A DNA stretch of 64,000 nucleotides from Chloroflexota bacterium (GCA_003228195.2 QGNO01000003.1:1-64000); one strand, 5' to 3'. Shown: positions 55,337 through 64,000, counted from the first letter of the stretch. Numbers and translations: made by a program. The notes: generated from the letters alone by a model not told the origin.

Positions 55337-55356
55337 GTTGCCTATGGGAGGATACC

Positions 55357-56277
55357 GTGAGCAGCACTCATCTTTTATCCATATGTGACCTATCTATAAA
55401 TGACATCAGTCATATTGTAACTCTTGCGTCAAAGCTAAAAATCGAAAAGTTCAGTGACACATTGCATGGGAAGAGCGTAGCTATGCTCTTTGAAAAACCT
55501 TCGCTTCGAACCAAAGTTAGCTTTGATGTAGGTATTCGGCAAATGGGCGGGCATCCTATTTACTTGGGTAAGGACGAAGTCGGTCTAGGAGGCCGAGAAG
55601 CCGTTTCTGACGTCGCTCGTGTCTTATCTCGATATGTAGACGCAATTGTCGCCAGAGTATTCAAGCACAATACCCTCGAAGAGCTAGCCATGCATGCCTC
55701 AATTCCTGTTATAAACGCACTCTCTGACTCGGAGCATCCCTGTCAGGCTCTAGGCGACATGCTAACCATTGAAGAACATATCGGACTATCCAAGAGACCT
55801 ACCATTGCCTTCATTGGAGATGGGAATAACGTGGCTTCAAGTCTTGCATTAGCTGCGACTGCTCTTGGGTCAAAATTCATTATAGCGTCGCCAATAGGAT
55901 ACGAGCTGCCAAAAACCGTGGTAGAAAAAGCCAACAGTAGATCATCTAATGGGCAGATTCTAATTCATCAGGTTTCTCAGCCTCAGGAAGCAATAACTCA
56001 AGCAGAGGTTATTTATACAGACGTGTGGACGAGTATGGGCCAAGAAAATGAATCAACCAAACGAAACAAAGATTTCGAAAATTTCCAGATAACTCCACAG
56101 CTTATGGACTTGACCAAACCAGGTTCGATATTTATGCATCCGCTGCCAGCACATCAAGGTCAAGAAGTGAGTTCTGACATGCTGGATGATCCGAGATCAG
56201 TCGTATTTGACCAAGCTGAAAACAGGCTCCACGCTCAAAAAGCAATTTTCGCACACCTGCTCGAGCGCTCAACTTAA
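55357..56277 (+). CDS. argF: Ornithine carbamoyltransferase-type enzyme
   Basis: This makes citrulline from ornithine and carbamoyl phosphate in arginine synthesis. The 306 residues are full length. They show the carbamoyl-phosphate motif KPSLRTKVSF, HPCQALGDM, and the ornithine-side FIGDGNNVASSL. The conserved HCLPxxRG motif reads HPLPAHQGQEV, so the cysteine is Pro and the arginine is Gln. That raises doubt about the exact amino-acid substrate. The GTG at 55357 has GGGAGG 5 nt upstream; the TTG frame start at 55309 lies inside the promoter. Other arg genes are not in the window. Confidence 0.88.
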   Translation: MSSTHLLSICDLSINDISHIVTLASKLKIEKFSDTLHGKSVAMLFEKPSLRTKVSFDVGIRQMGGHPIYLGKDEVGLGGREAVSDVARVLSRYVDAIVARVFKHNTLEELAMHASIPVINALSDSEHPCQALGDMLTIEEHIGLSKRPTIAFIGDGNNVASSLALAATALGSKFIIASPIGYELPKTVVEKANSRSSNGQILIHQVSQPQEAITQAEVIYTDVWTSMGQENESTKRNKDFENFQITPQLMDLTKPGSIFMHPLPAHQGQEVSSDMLDDPRSVVFDQAENRLHAQKAIFAHLLERST

Positions 56278-56303
56278 TACTATACTAATTTTGTGAATTC
56301 TTA

Positions 56304-57632
56304 ATGAACAAGCCCATTATAGCCATAGTCGGCAGACCAAACGTCGGAAAGTCCACTCTTTTCAACCGTCTTGTTGGACATAGAGTTGCGGTGGTGGCAG
56401 AAGAACCTGGAACCACTAGGGATCGGATATCTCTTGACGTCATCTGGCAAGATCGAACGTTCATAATAATGGACACAGGCGGGCTGGATTATGACGAGTC
56501 CATAAGATTATCGAAAGAGGTTGAAGAACAGGTAGAGGCGGCTATAGATTCGGCCGATGCCATCATTTTTCTGACGGACGCCCGTGATGGTATAACATCC
56601 TTAGATCTTGCCATAGGACAGAGGCTCAGGAAATCTGAAAAGCCAATTTTCATGGCTGTAAACAAAGCTGATAATACTAAACTTGCCCAAAACACTGCTG
56701 AATTTTATGGAATTAAACTCGGTGACCCTATGCCGATAAGTGCGCACCATAACCTAGGCATAGATAACCTGATGAGCACAATTTCCCAACAACTTCCAAA
56801 GAAAACCGATGAAGCATCTAAAGATACTCAGACACTGTCATTAGCTATAATTGGTCGGGTCAACGTTGGGAAATCCTCACTGTTGAATGCCCTACTAGGA
56901 GAAGAACGGGCTATAGTTAGCGATATCCCCGGCACTACGCGCGATTCTATAGACACAAGACTCCAATACGCTGATCAAAGACTGCTGCTCATAGACACCG
57001 CCGGAATAAGGAGGAGGGGGAAAGTCGTCCCTGGGATAGAGAAATTTAGTGTCTTGCGATCTGTTCGGTCGATTGACAGAGCCGACGTAATCTTCTTTGT
57101 GATGGATGCCACTGAGTTAGCAACGGCCCAAGACACGCATATAGCAGGACAGATAACCGATGCATTTAAGGGCGTGGTAATAATTGTCAACAAATGGGAT
57201 CTTGCTGAAGCGAATGGGGTCACCGCATCGGATTGTATCACTGAAATAAGAGAGCGTTTCAAATTCATGCCGTACGCACCAATAAGATTTGTGTCAGCCT
57301 TGGAAAAAAACGGTATATCAAGCGCAATTGAGGCAGCAATAATGGTATTTGACGACCTCACAAAGGAAGTGGAAGAAGAAAAACTTAACAATGAAGTAAT
57401 TTCCGCAATGTCAAAGCATCTTCCACCAAATAGGGGTAGGCGTCATCTTAGAGTCCACAAAGTGTTACAAGAGGGTATCAATCCACCAACATTTACCTTT
57501 TATGTAAATTATCCGGACTTAGTACATTTCTCTTACAGAAGATATCTGGAGAATCGACTAAGAGAGGGATTAGGGTTTCGATGGTCCCACTTGAAATTAC
57601 AGTTTAAGAGCAGGTCGAGCAGAAATGTTTGA
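56304..57632 (+). CDS. der: Ribosome biogenesis GTPase Der (EngA)
   Basis: Der is a tandem GTPase needed for assembly of the large ribosomal subunit. The 442-residue protein has two G domains: GRPNVGKSTLFNR with NKAD in the first, and GRVNVGKSSLLNALL with NKWD in the second. A C-terminal KH-like domain follows (VHKVLQEGINPPTFTFYVN). The ATG at 56304 has no ribosome site and lies 27 bp after argF, so it may be translated from a shared mRNA. It overlaps plsY by 8 bp. Confidence 0.96.
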   Translation: MNKPIIAIVGRPNVGKSTLFNRLVGHRVAVVAEEPGTTRDRISLDVIWQDRTFIIMDTGGLDYDESIRLSKEVEEQVEAAIDSADAIIFLTDARDGITSLDLAIGQRLRKSEKPIFMAVNKADNTKLAQNTAEFYGIKLGDPMPISAHHNLGIDNLMSTISQQLPKKTDEASKDTQTLSLAIIGRVNVGKSSLLNALLGEERAIVSDIPGTTRDSIDTRLQYADQRLLLIDTAGIRRRGKVVPGIEKFSVLRSVRSIDRADVIFFVMDATELATAQDTHIAGQITDAFKGVVIIVNKWDLAEANGVTASDCITEIRERFKFMPYAPIRFVSALEKNGISSAIEAAIMVFDDLTKEVEEEKLNNEVISAMSKHLPPNRGRRHLRVHKVLQEGINPPTFTFYVNYPDLVHFSYRRYLENRLREGLGFRWSHLKLQFKSRSSRNV

Positions 57633-58248
57633 GAATATTCAATCTCAGATTCAATGGTTAGTGATTCCAGGTTCATACTTAATAGGCAGCGTATCTTGGG
57701 GCCTGATAATTGGTAAGTTGGCCCGCGGAATCGACGTGCGCCAACATGGAAGTGGGTCTACTGGATCAACTAATGTTTTGAGAACACTTGGAACTCGTCT
57801 GGGCGCCTTGGTATTTATATTGGACGTCGCTAAAGGAGTTTTGGCGACGATAGCGGCCAAGCTTCTCGGTGACGAGCCACTACTAGATGGGTTAGCGGCT
57901 TTATCAGTCATAATCGGTCACAATTGGCCAATTCTTAGCAGGTTTCAAGGCGGACGAGGCATCGCATCTGCAGTCGGAGCACTAGCTGTATTAGCGCCAA
58001 TTTCTACTGTTGTCGCCTGTGCAGCTTTTATCCCAGCTGTGTTAATCACTAGATACGTATCCTTGGGGTCTCTCTTGGCAGTGGTCTCGGCAATAATCAC
58101 AATGCCCATCCTAGCATTCATCGGTATGACCCATTGGGAGTATCTTGCGTATACGATGATCGCAGGACCGCTTATTATACTGCGGCACAAAGAAAACATA
58201 CGGCGCCTTATAGACGGCACTGAAAGACGCTTGTCATTCCGACCCTAA
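57625..58248 (+). CDS. plsY: Glycerol-3-phosphate acyltransferase PlsY
   Basis: PlsY transfers an acyl group from acyl-phosphate to glycerol-3-phosphate and begins phospholipid synthesis. The 207-residue membrane protein has about five helices. The motifs SYLIGSVSWG, GSGSTGSTNVLRTLG and HNWPILSRFQGGRGIAS correspond to the three known conserved loops. It overlaps der by 8 bp. The gpsA gene is found one gene further on, which supplies its substrate. Confidence 0.95.
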   Translation: MFENIQSQIQWLVIPGSYLIGSVSWGLIIGKLARGIDVRQHGSGSTGSTNVLRTLGTRLGALVFILDVAKGVLATIAAKLLGDEPLLDGLAALSVIIGHNWPILSRFQGGRGIASAVGALAVLAPISTVVACAAFIPAVLITRYVSLGSLLAVVSAIITMPILAFIGMTHWEYLAYTMIAGPLIILRHKENIRRLIDGTERRLSFRP

Positions 58249-58259
58249 AGCCTAAAAAC

Positions 58260-58289
58260 TTGGTTTATTCTTGCTGTTTCCAGTAGAAT
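58260..58289 (+). promoter_or_regulatory. Promoter of the hypothetical gene at 58319
   Basis: TTGGTT (58260-58265) and TAGAAT (58284-58289) are 18 bp apart, 29 bp before the ATG. This suggests the gene begins a new transcript after plsY. Confidence 0.5.
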
Positions 58290-58318
58290 CAACGTAACGA
58301 CAAGTGACGAGGTGCTAA

Positions 58319-58903
58319 ATGACTTTCGGAATTGACCCCAATGAGGTCGTCCTCACTGGCGAAAACCCCTTTATCAGGCTTGCGCACTCCCCTGACGGTG
58401 AGTTGACCACTCGCACAAGCCTGTGGAAGGTAATATTCTCCCCACACGGTAGCGGAAATGTGCTATTCATAGTTAGTACACTAACAGATGCGATTCCCCG
58501 CATATATGCCGACAATATACAAGTGGCCCGATGGTTTCAAAGAGATATAGCAAAGTTACAATACGAACCATTCGGCGATGAACAATTGGAAATAATAGAC
58601 GCAGAATTTGATGCTCATGGAGATATCCGAGATTATTGGACTGAAACCATTTCATCTGAAGAGGATGAAATTTTGATGACTTGGTACGATATTAAAGAAC
58701 CTCATATAATAGATTACCCTCCACATAGTCGCCCAGGACGTCCTCACGGCGTGTACGCTTGCATGATACCGACGGCTGGAGCCCAAATAACGATCAATGG
58801 GGAACGAGCTGAAGGTGAAACCTTCTTGGTCGATCAGTACTCGAATTCACTCGCCACTTCATCATTGGCATTCTCGGAATCTTGGGTCGTAGAAAGGAGT
58901 TAA
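58319..58903 (+). CDS. Conserved-looking hypothetical protein between plsY and gpsA
   Basis: This encodes 194 soluble residues of no family I can name. The ATG at 58319 has GAGGTG about 6 nt upstream. The sequence is acidic, with many beta-type segments and a proline-rich middle (DYPPHSRPGRPHGV). That stretch is followed by GVYACMIPTAGAQITING, which could belong to a beta-barrel or lipocalin-like fold. No signal peptide is evident. It has its own promoter. The two flanking genes act in glycerophospholipid synthesis, but a link is only positional. Confidence 0.6.
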   Translation: MTFGIDPNEVVLTGENPFIRLAHSPDGELTTRTSLWKVIFSPHGSGNVLFIVSTLTDAIPRIYADNIQVARWFQRDIAKLQYEPFGDEQLEIIDAEFDAHGDIRDYWTETISSEEDEILMTWYDIKEPHIIDYPPHSRPGRPHGVYACMIPTAGAQITINGERAEGETFLVDQYSNSLATSSLAFSESWVVERS

Positions 58904-58946
58904 ATGCACTCTAAAGACTAATTGTGCTTTCTGTTAAATAAACAAT

Positions 58947-59957
58947 ATGAAAACAAACTTAAATCGAATAGGGGTTGTAGGCACTACTAGTTGGGGCACA
59001 ACCCTCGCGATAATTATGGCACGAAAAGGCCTTTCGGTTACTCTGCTAGCCAGATCACAAGAGGAAGCCGACAGGTTGAATTTAGACAGGGAAAACAAAA
59101 AACTTCTACCTGGATTCCATTTTCCAAAACATCTTGTCGTTACTACTAATGCAAATGAAGCTCTCCTAGAATCCCATTTTACTGTTATCGCCGTACCTTC
59201 CAAAACTTTCAGGTCTAATCTCCAAGGAATAAAAATTAACCTGAACCCAAGTACAGTGATAATAAGCGCCACAAAGGGACTAGAATCAGATTCAGGCCTC
59301 CGAATGAGTGAAATAATAGAACAAGAACTTAGTCCTCCTTTGAATTCTCGTGTATGCGTACTTTCAGGGCCAAATTTGTCAACGGAGATAGCCGACGGCG
59401 TTCCAGCATTGACCGTACTGGCTTCGAATGATACTGCCCTATCCATTGCCGCACAATCTGCCTTAATGACCCACACTTTCAGAATATATACGACCAGCGA
59501 TGTGATTGGCGTGGAACTTGCGGGTGCATTAAAAAACATTGTAGCCATAGGCGCAGGGATCTGCGACGGGCTAGGTTACGGGAACAATGCAAAAGCCGCA
59601 TTTGTTACTCGAGGACTGGCAGAAATAACCAAAGTAGGAATACATGCTGGCGCGGACCCAATGACTTTTGCAGGGCTGGCTGGCTTAGGAGATCTTATGG
59701 CAACTTCATCCAGCAGTTTAAGTCGTAACAGATACCTCGGAGAAGAATTGGGTAGGGGAAAAACTGTAGAAGAAATAAGAGAGAGTATGCATAACGTGAC
59801 TGAAGGTGTAGACAGTACAGTTGCCGCTTTAATAATGGCTGACAAGTATAACGTCGATATGCCAATAACAAAAACAGTCTATCGGATTCTGTTTGAAGGC
59901 CTCGATCCTTCTACCGCCGCAAAAGAACTCTTGGCTAGAACTCCTCAACCAGAGTAG
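58947..59957 (+). CDS. gpsA: Glycerol-3-phosphate dehydrogenase [NAD(P)+]
   Basis: GpsA reduces dihydroxyacetone phosphate to sn-glycerol-3-phosphate, the backbone for PlsY. The 336-residue protein has the NAD(P) motif GVVGTTSWGTTLA (usual GxGxxG here GTTSWG, with Thr for Gly), the catalytic lysine region GALKNIVAIGAGICDGLG, and NAKAAFVTRGLAEI. The ATG at 58947 has no clear ribosome site. It converges on prmA; a 6-bp hairpin (59972-59989) lies between them but no T-run follows. Confidence 0.95.
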   Translation: MKTNLNRIGVVGTTSWGTTLAIIMARKGLSVTLLARSQEEADRLNLDRENKKLLPGFHFPKHLVVTTNANEALLESHFTVIAVPSKTFRSNLQGIKINLNPSTVIISATKGLESDSGLRMSEIIEQELSPPLNSRVCVLSGPNLSTEIADGVPALTVLASNDTALSIAAQSALMTHTFRIYTTSDVIGVELAGALKNIVAIGAGICDGLGYGNNAKAAFVTRGLAEITKVGIHAGADPMTFAGLAGLGDLMATSSSSLSRNRYLGEELGRGKTVEEIRESMHNVTEGVDSTVAALIMADKYNVDMPITKTVYRILFEGLDPSTAAKELLARTPQPE

Positions 59958-59996
59958 AACGACAACCTTTAATTGGCACTTTCGCCAATATGGTGG

Positions 59997-60905
59997 TCAT
60001 TTCTTGGTAGCCAATATCGTAAGCCACTCTCCATCCGCAAAACTTTCCTTAATCAAAAATCGTTTTCTAAGCTGATCTTCGACCTCAAGTTGCCTTTCAG
60101 ATAAGATCCCAGAAGCTATGAGCAATCCTTGATTTTTTAAAATTTCAGCTAAAGGTTCAACAGAAGATATGACTACATTAGCCGTAACGTTTGCCAAAGC
60201 CAAATCAAAAGAATCCTTTGGGAGCTTCACGGCTGGGATCGTACCGTGAATAAGATTAAAGTTCTTAACATTATTCTGAACCGCGTTAGCCGAGGCAACT
60301 TGAATCGCAGTTTCATCTGTGTCCAATCCAGTTATACACTGCGCACCAAACTTACTTGCTGCAATAGCCAATATGCCTGAACCAGTTCCTAAATCCAAAA
60401 CGCGCATTCCAGGAACCACCCATCTTTCAATCTGTTCCAAGCACAATTTGGTGGTAGGGTGATGGCCAGTACCAAAGGCCATTCCCGGATCGAGTTCGAT
60501 CACTATATCGTCTGCCGAGGGATCGTAGTTGTGCCATGTAGGCTTAATAATAAGTCTTTCGCCAATTCTATAAACGGTAAACTGTGCTTTCCAGCTGTTT
60601 TCCCATTCCTCTTCACTAACCACCTTATGCTTCAAATATATGCCTGGCTGCAAATAGGATATTAAACGTACTCCTATATCTATCATCGCTCTACGACTAT
60701 CAGCAGTAACATCTAGCGGGATACAGGTCATAACAACCACCGTATGGGGAACCTTATCGACGTCATGATCGTTATCGGGATCCCAATCTCCTTCTTCCTG
60801 AACTATAACTTCCCTATCTCCATAACGTCTAAAAAGTTCCGAGACTGGCTCAACAAACTCTGGAGTTGTCGTCACGCTCAATTCAATCCATTTTGCTCTA
60901 TTCAT
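59997..60905 (-). CDS. prmA: Ribosomal protein L11 methyltransferase
   Basis: PrmA methylates ribosomal protein L11 with S-adenosylmethionine. The 302-residue protein has the N-terminal L11-binding part, then the SAM motif VLDLGTGSGILAIAA preceded by DPGMAFGTGHHPTT, and the acceptor motif LALANVTANVV in place of the more usual NILA. The start at 60905 lies 18 bp after dnaJ. The dnaJ-prmA pair is often conserved in bacteria, so co-transcription is likely. Confidence 0.95.
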   Translation of the reverse strand: MNRAKWIELSVTTTPEFVEPVSELFRRYGDREVIVQEEGDWDPDNDHDVDKVPHTVVVMTCIPLDVTADSRRAMIDIGVRLISYLQPGIYLKHKVVSEEEWENSWKAQFTVYRIGERLIIKPTWHNYDPSADDIVIELDPGMAFGTGHHPTTKLCLEQIERWVVPGMRVLDLGTGSGILAIAASKFGAQCITGLDTDETAIQVASANAVQNNVKNFNLIHGTIPAVKLPKDSFDLALANVTANVVISSVEPLAEILKNQGLLIASGILSERQLEVEDQLRKRFLIKESFADGEWLTILATKK

Positions 60906-60923
60906 TCGTTGTTATATGAGGTT

Positions 60924-62069
60924 TCAGGCATTTTTTCCAAAAGTATCCTTTAATCGGTCAACCCATCCCTTCGCCTCTTCAATAACAGTACCTTTCACAA
61001 GGGTCCCGTTTAATTGTTCAAACAACTCCCTTTCTTCTTTACTAATAGCCTTGGGAGTTGCGACATTGACATTTACGAGGAGATCTCCAATTCCAGCTCC
61101 GTTAAGCTTTGCGACACCCTGGCCTTTAATCCTTATAACCGTCCCTGTCTGTAGACCAACTGGTATTACTAAATTGGTGTTCCCCTGCAATACGGGAATC
61201 TCAACCGTATCTCCCAAAGCAGCCTGAGCAAAGTTTATAGAAATGCTCAGCAATAAATTAGAACCATCCCTAACGAAAACCTTGTGGCCCTTAACATTAA
61301 GTGACACATAAACATCTCCACGAGGGCCTCCATCCGAACCGATATCGCCCTGCGCCGGTATGCGGATTTGGGTCCGATCTCCGACTCCGGCGGGTATATT
61401 TACACCCAAACTAGCCGTCTTCCTCTCAACACCTCGCCCACGACATTGCCGACAAAGTACCTCAATAACTTCACCCTCCCCGTGGCATGTCGGACACCCA
61501 ACCACTTGCACGAATTGCCCGAATAGGCTCTTCTGAGCACGTTGCACTTGTCCAGTCCCTCGACATGTACTACACGTCTCCGGCGTCGAGTCGGTTTCGC
61601 TTCGGCTGCCGTGGCAAGCTTCGCACGCTTCCACACGCGATAGAGTTAATTCCTTACTTGTCCCTATGGCTGCTTCCTCGAAACTAAGTGTGGCCGCGAG
61701 CTCAAGATCACCCCCCTTCCTTGGTCGCTTCCTTGCTCTAGATTGAGTGTCAAAGCCGCCAAAAAACGTATCGAAAATTTCACCTAGGCCACCAAAGTTT
61801 TCAAACCCGTCGAATCCGCTGCCAGTCCCCGTCGAATCTGCTAACCCAGCATGTCCAAATGTGTCATATGCGGATCGTTTCTCTTTACTAATCAGCACTT
61901 GATAGGCCTCGTTAATCTCCTTAAATCGTTCGCCGGCCTGCGGGTCACTATTTCTATCAGGATGATGCTCAAGCGCTAGCCTACGAAACGCCTTCTTAAT
62001 GTCTTCGTCAGAAGCCGACTTGAGAACGTCCAAAATTTCGTAATAATCTTTCTTAATAGCCACGATCAC
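60924..62069 (-). CDS. dnaJ: Chaperone protein DnaJ
   Basis: DnaJ delivers substrates to DnaK and stimulates its ATPase. The 381-residue protein is a full type-I form. It has a J-domain with HPD at residues 36-38 (LEHHPDRN), a Gly/Phe-rich linker ([13 protein letters not shown]), a zinc region with four CxxC motifs of which the first (CEACHGSRS) lacks the last glycine, and the C-terminal substrate domains. The start is GTG at 62069 or 62063. No dnaK or grpE adjoins it in this window. PrmA follows in the same operon. Confidence 0.95.
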   Translation of the reverse strand: MIVAIKKDYYEILDVLKSASDEDIKKAFRRLALEHHPDRNSDPQAGERFKEINEAYQVLISKEKRSAYDTFGHAGLADSTGTGSGFDGFENFGGLGEIFDTFFGGFDTQSRARKRPRKGGDLELAATLSFEEAAIGTSKELTLSRVEACEACHGSRSETDSTPETCSTCRGTGQVQRAQKSLFGQFVQVVGCPTCHGEGEVIEVLCRQCRGRGVERKTASLGVNIPAGVGDRTQIRIPAQGDIGSDGGPRGDVYVSLNVKGHKVFVRDGSNLLLSISINFAQAALGDTVEIPVLQGNTNLVIPVGLQTGTVIRIKGQGVAKLNGAGIGDLLVNVNVATPKAISKEERELFEQLNGTLVKGTVIEEAKGWVDRLKDTFGKNA

Positions 62070-62294
62070 ACAACCCCATATGTAAACAATTTATATCGTA
62101 TCAGGCTTAACAATACTTTTGTGGGTTTGGAAGGAATGGTGATTACAATGTTTCATCGAGGGAAAATAGTTCATGCCTGCACCCATACGAGTTGCCAAGC
62201 ATATCATCCATTAATTGAAAAACATACCGAACACTGAAAATCGGGGTTGAGTATCTCATCAGAGCGGCCCAATAATAACTACAGAACCATAAGG

Positions 62295-62453
62295 TTACAC
62301 ATAACGGGAATAAGTCACACTGGCGTTTCGTAGTTTATCCATCGCATGTTCCCTACCGATCTTCCCTTTAACGCTTCCAGCATCTGAGACCTTTGAAACC
62401 ACTTCGGGCATAATTCCAGTGCCTTCAATTAATTCAATCACACTCTGAACCAT
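62295..62453 (-). CDS. Possible small 52-residue protein
   Basis: The interval 62070-62516 holds this frame and a terminator and otherwise nothing I recognise. The ATG at 62453 opens 52 codons (MVQSVIELIEGTG at the start, then VKGKIGREHAMDKLRNAS). The composition looks protein-like, with helix-type ends. The start has only AGG immediately before it and sits just after the terminator hairpin of the surface-protein gene, so expression is doubtful. The family is unknown. Confidence 0.3.
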   Translation of the reverse strand: MVQSVIELIEGTGIMPEVVSKVSDAGSVKGKIGREHAMDKLRNASVTYSRYV

Positions 62454-62456
62454 CCT

Positions 62457-62495
62457 AAAAAGAAGAGGGACCCCAATGGAGTCCCTCTTCTTTTT
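62457..62495. terminator. Strong bidirectional terminator after the surface-protein gene
   Basis: A perfect 15-bp inverted repeat (AAAAAGAAGAGGGAC pairing with GTCCCTCTTCTTTTT) surrounds a 9-nt loop (62472-62480). It is A-rich on one side and T-rich on the other, so it can end transcripts from both directions. It lies 21 bp beyond the stop codon of the surface protein on the minus strand. Confidence 0.85.
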
Positions 62496-62516
62496 ACTAT
62501 CGACTTCTGGTTGTTA

Positions 62517-64000
62517 TTACGAAACCAGTATGCCAGCGGCGGTCACATAGACCCAATACCCTGCGCCTACAGTTACTGTCGCAAAGTTGTTCGGTAGGAC
62601 CTTAGTCCACGTTCCAGCTTGCGTGTCGTAGGTGTAAGCGGTCACCCATGATGTGCTACCAAAGTATGTATCAGCAGACACGGTGTCACCAGGTGATTGG
62701 GAACCCAATACCGTGATTGGAACCATGTTCCAACCAGCCGACAGGTTGATTGCCGGTGGTGGGGCATCAAAGCCCTGCCCAGGCACGCTAACCTTAATCG
62801 GGCTAAATGACGTGGTATTCACCCAGTATGCATATGATCCGTCAACTGTCGACAGAGTACCACTCAAGGTACCGTCTGCATCACGTGTTGCAGATAGCCA
62901 TGCACCATTCTGATAACTAGTCACCGACTTAACTTCGGATACAGTTATGACACTGTTGATAGCAGAGTCAGCAGGCTCGCCTGGCAAGGATATCAAGTTC
63001 ATTCCAGGCTTCAAAGGTATGCTAACGTCCGGGGTCGCCTTTACCGTAAAGGTAACAGAGGCGTTTGAGGCCAAAGTGTTACCTGCATCGTCAGTACCAT
63101 TGATCTCAAGATCGTGGTCGCCAAGGGCTAGGCCGCTCGTCGACAAGATAAAGGTCTGGTTATCGGTAGTAGCTTCCGTACCTAACACATCAGCGTCATC
63201 CAACGTTAGTACCGTTAGGGTAACTGCCTTGTGCGTGTCACCATCGTACTCACTAGCTTCACCAGTCCAGTTGATCGTGACGAACGGGTCATTCCTGGTC
63301 ACATCCGTGCCGTTAGCGGGAGTCACGGATGGCGCCGGGATACTGTCGTCCATCTCTATCATGATCGCACTTGACGAAGCAGGATCATTGCCGCCACCGC
63401 TTCCGGCGTTACCAGCAGTATCAGTACCGGTAACTTTAATTACAAAGGCGCCGTCATCAAGTCCGCGGGCAGTTAGCCACGCATCCACGTCGATTGTCTT
63501 ACTCCACTGGTTGGTACCGAGGAACGTCAGGGAACCTGAGTCCACCATACCTCCTGCAGGCGCTGCAGCCGTGGACAATATCAAAGTACTACTGCCAGAT
63601 GCTGCCCCAACCGTAATGACCGGGTTAGTCAGCAAAGTCTCGTTGGCTTCCACCTGTATCGTAATTTCATCGTCACTTACAGGCACGCCTGTTCCTTCAG
63701 CAGTTATTGTAGTAGTGAAGGTTGGTGCAAGCCCGTCAGCAGCGGCACTGTTGGTCAAAACCGCGGTGTTCGCGTTACCAGCAGCGTCCTCGATCGAGCC
63801 AGCGGCCACTTCTACCTTGGGGGTAGCAGATGGACCCTTCGCACCGACGGTCAGGAACACACTGTCAGTCTGACCAGAGTGCCAGTCAGCTGCGACTGCA
63901 GCAACACCGTCAACGGTGAAGTCCGCAGCAGCTACTGAGTCACCATCAATGGCACCGTCAAAGATGACGCGAATGCTCGTGGTCTTGCCCTTAGTCACAT
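62517..64000 (-). CDS. Secreted surface (S-layer/adhesin-like) protein, C-terminal part
   Basis: The gene enters from beyond the window and ends at 62517. About 494 residues are visible. They are rich in Ala, Val, Thr, Ser, Asp and Gly and form Ig-like beta repeats with SD/DD turns (DSIPAPSVTPANGTDVTRNDP and DDAGNTLASNAS show the pattern). The C-terminal 180 residues hold two similar modules with the form LKPGMNLISLPGEPAD and LSAGWNMVPITVLG, each ending near an aromatic YWV stretch (SYAYWVNTT; AGYWVYVTA). Such pairs occur in surface proteins of marine Chloroflexota. It could be an S-layer or adhesion protein. The long plus-strand frame opposite it is an antisense shadow. Confidence 0.75.
   Translation of the reverse strand, partial: VTKGKTTSIRVIFDGAIDGDSVAAADFTVDGVAAVAADWHSGQTDSVFLTVGAKGPSATPKVEVAAGSIEDAAGNANTAVLTNSAAADGLAPTFTTTITAEGTGVPVSDDEITIQVEANETLLTNPVITVGAASGSSTLILSTAAAPAGGMVDSGSLTFLGTNQWSKTIDVDAWLTARGLDDGAFVIKVTGTDTAGNAGSGGGNDPASSSAIMIEMDDSIPAPSVTPANGTDVTRNDPFVTINWTGEASEYDGDTHKAVTLTVLTLDDADVLGTEATTDNQTFILSTSGLALGDHDLEINGTDDAGNTLASNASVTFTVKATPDVSIPLKPGMNLISLPGEPADSAINSVITVSEVKSVTSYQNGAWLSATRDADGTLSGTLSTVDGSYAYWVNTTSFSPIKVSVPGQGFDAPPPAINLSAGWNMVPITVLGSQSPGDTVSADTYFGSTSWVTAYTYDTQAGTWTKVLPNNFATVTVGAGYWVYVTAAGILVS

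Noticed and set aside
59972-59989. 6-bp hairpin between gpsA and prmA as a terminator
   Set aside because: No T-run follows on either strand.
62947-63873. 308-residue plus-strand frame opposite the surface protein
   Set aside because: It mirrors the low-complexity repeats of the minus-strand gene and has no ribosome site.

Overview
This window is a gene-dense bacterial chromosome segment of moderate GC content, with 52 recognisable protein genes, three tRNA genes and no insertion sequences, phage genes or CRISPR arrays. The gene set suggests a free-living, probably marine member of the Chloroflexota, of the Dehalococcoidia/SAR202 type. The pointers are NhaA, CaiB-type CoA transferases, crotonase-like and RraA-like enzymes, MFS exporters, lactate and acetate use, several lipoproteins, and a secreted beta-rich surface protein with GWN-type C-terminal modules. 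No 16S gene or single diagnostic marker is present, so the assignment is an inference.

Layout. Positions 1-4.5 kb (minus) hold a truncated lipoprotein, a cupin, a crotonase-fold protein, an MFS transporter with a small partner gene, and a homocysteine S-methyltransferase-like protein. Positions 4.5-9.1 kb hold a small membrane protein, the lutABC lactate oxidation operon and a convergent glycerate kinase. Positions 9.1-25.5 kb are mostly catabolic and transport genes: M20 amidohydrolase plus CoA transferase, tRNA-Asn, an ankyrin lipoprotein, gamma-glutamyltransferase, an uncharacterised lipoprotein behind acetyl-CoA synthetase, an aminotransferase, two epimerase-like SDRs, NhaA, an RraA-like protein, ChrA, BioY and Upp. 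Positions 25.6-37.1 kb hold an M1 aminopeptidase, a cation exchanger, a GreA with an unusual N-terminal domain, FtsH, fumarase and a short RND permease. Positions 37.3-46.8 kb are fabI, a small HQxxH protein, rpoC and rpoB. Positions 46.9-47.6 kb hold a thioredoxin-like gene with an in-frame TGA, plus tRNA-Arg and tRNA-Ala. Positions 47.6-53.9 kb hold a UMF1-type MFS transporter and an operon of S58 peptidase, DUF2520 dehydrogenase, panB, panC and surE. Positions 54-62 kb are housekeeping genes (guaB3-like, argF, der, plsY, gpsA, prmA, dnaJ). The window ends inside the surface protein gene.

The most striking observation is at 46899-47369 on the minus strand. A membrane-anchored thioredoxin-fold protein is interrupted by a TGA exactly where the first catalytic cysteine of CxxC should be, giving UxxC. 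A 6-bp stem with a 7-nt loop lies 25 nt beyond the TGA, inside the usual bacterial SECIS distance. This is a strong candidate for a selenoprotein that automatic annotation would split in two.

Other points of interest are an attenuator-like leader before the S58-panBC-surE operon, a GreA fused to a recombinase-like core-binding domain, and several enzymes whose key residues are replaced (crotonase, homocysteine methyltransferase, FabI, ornithine carbamoyltransferase, an HQxxH zincin-like protein). Start codons GTG and TTG are common and usually sit behind a good Shine-Dalgarno sequence. Several starts were moved inward for that reason.
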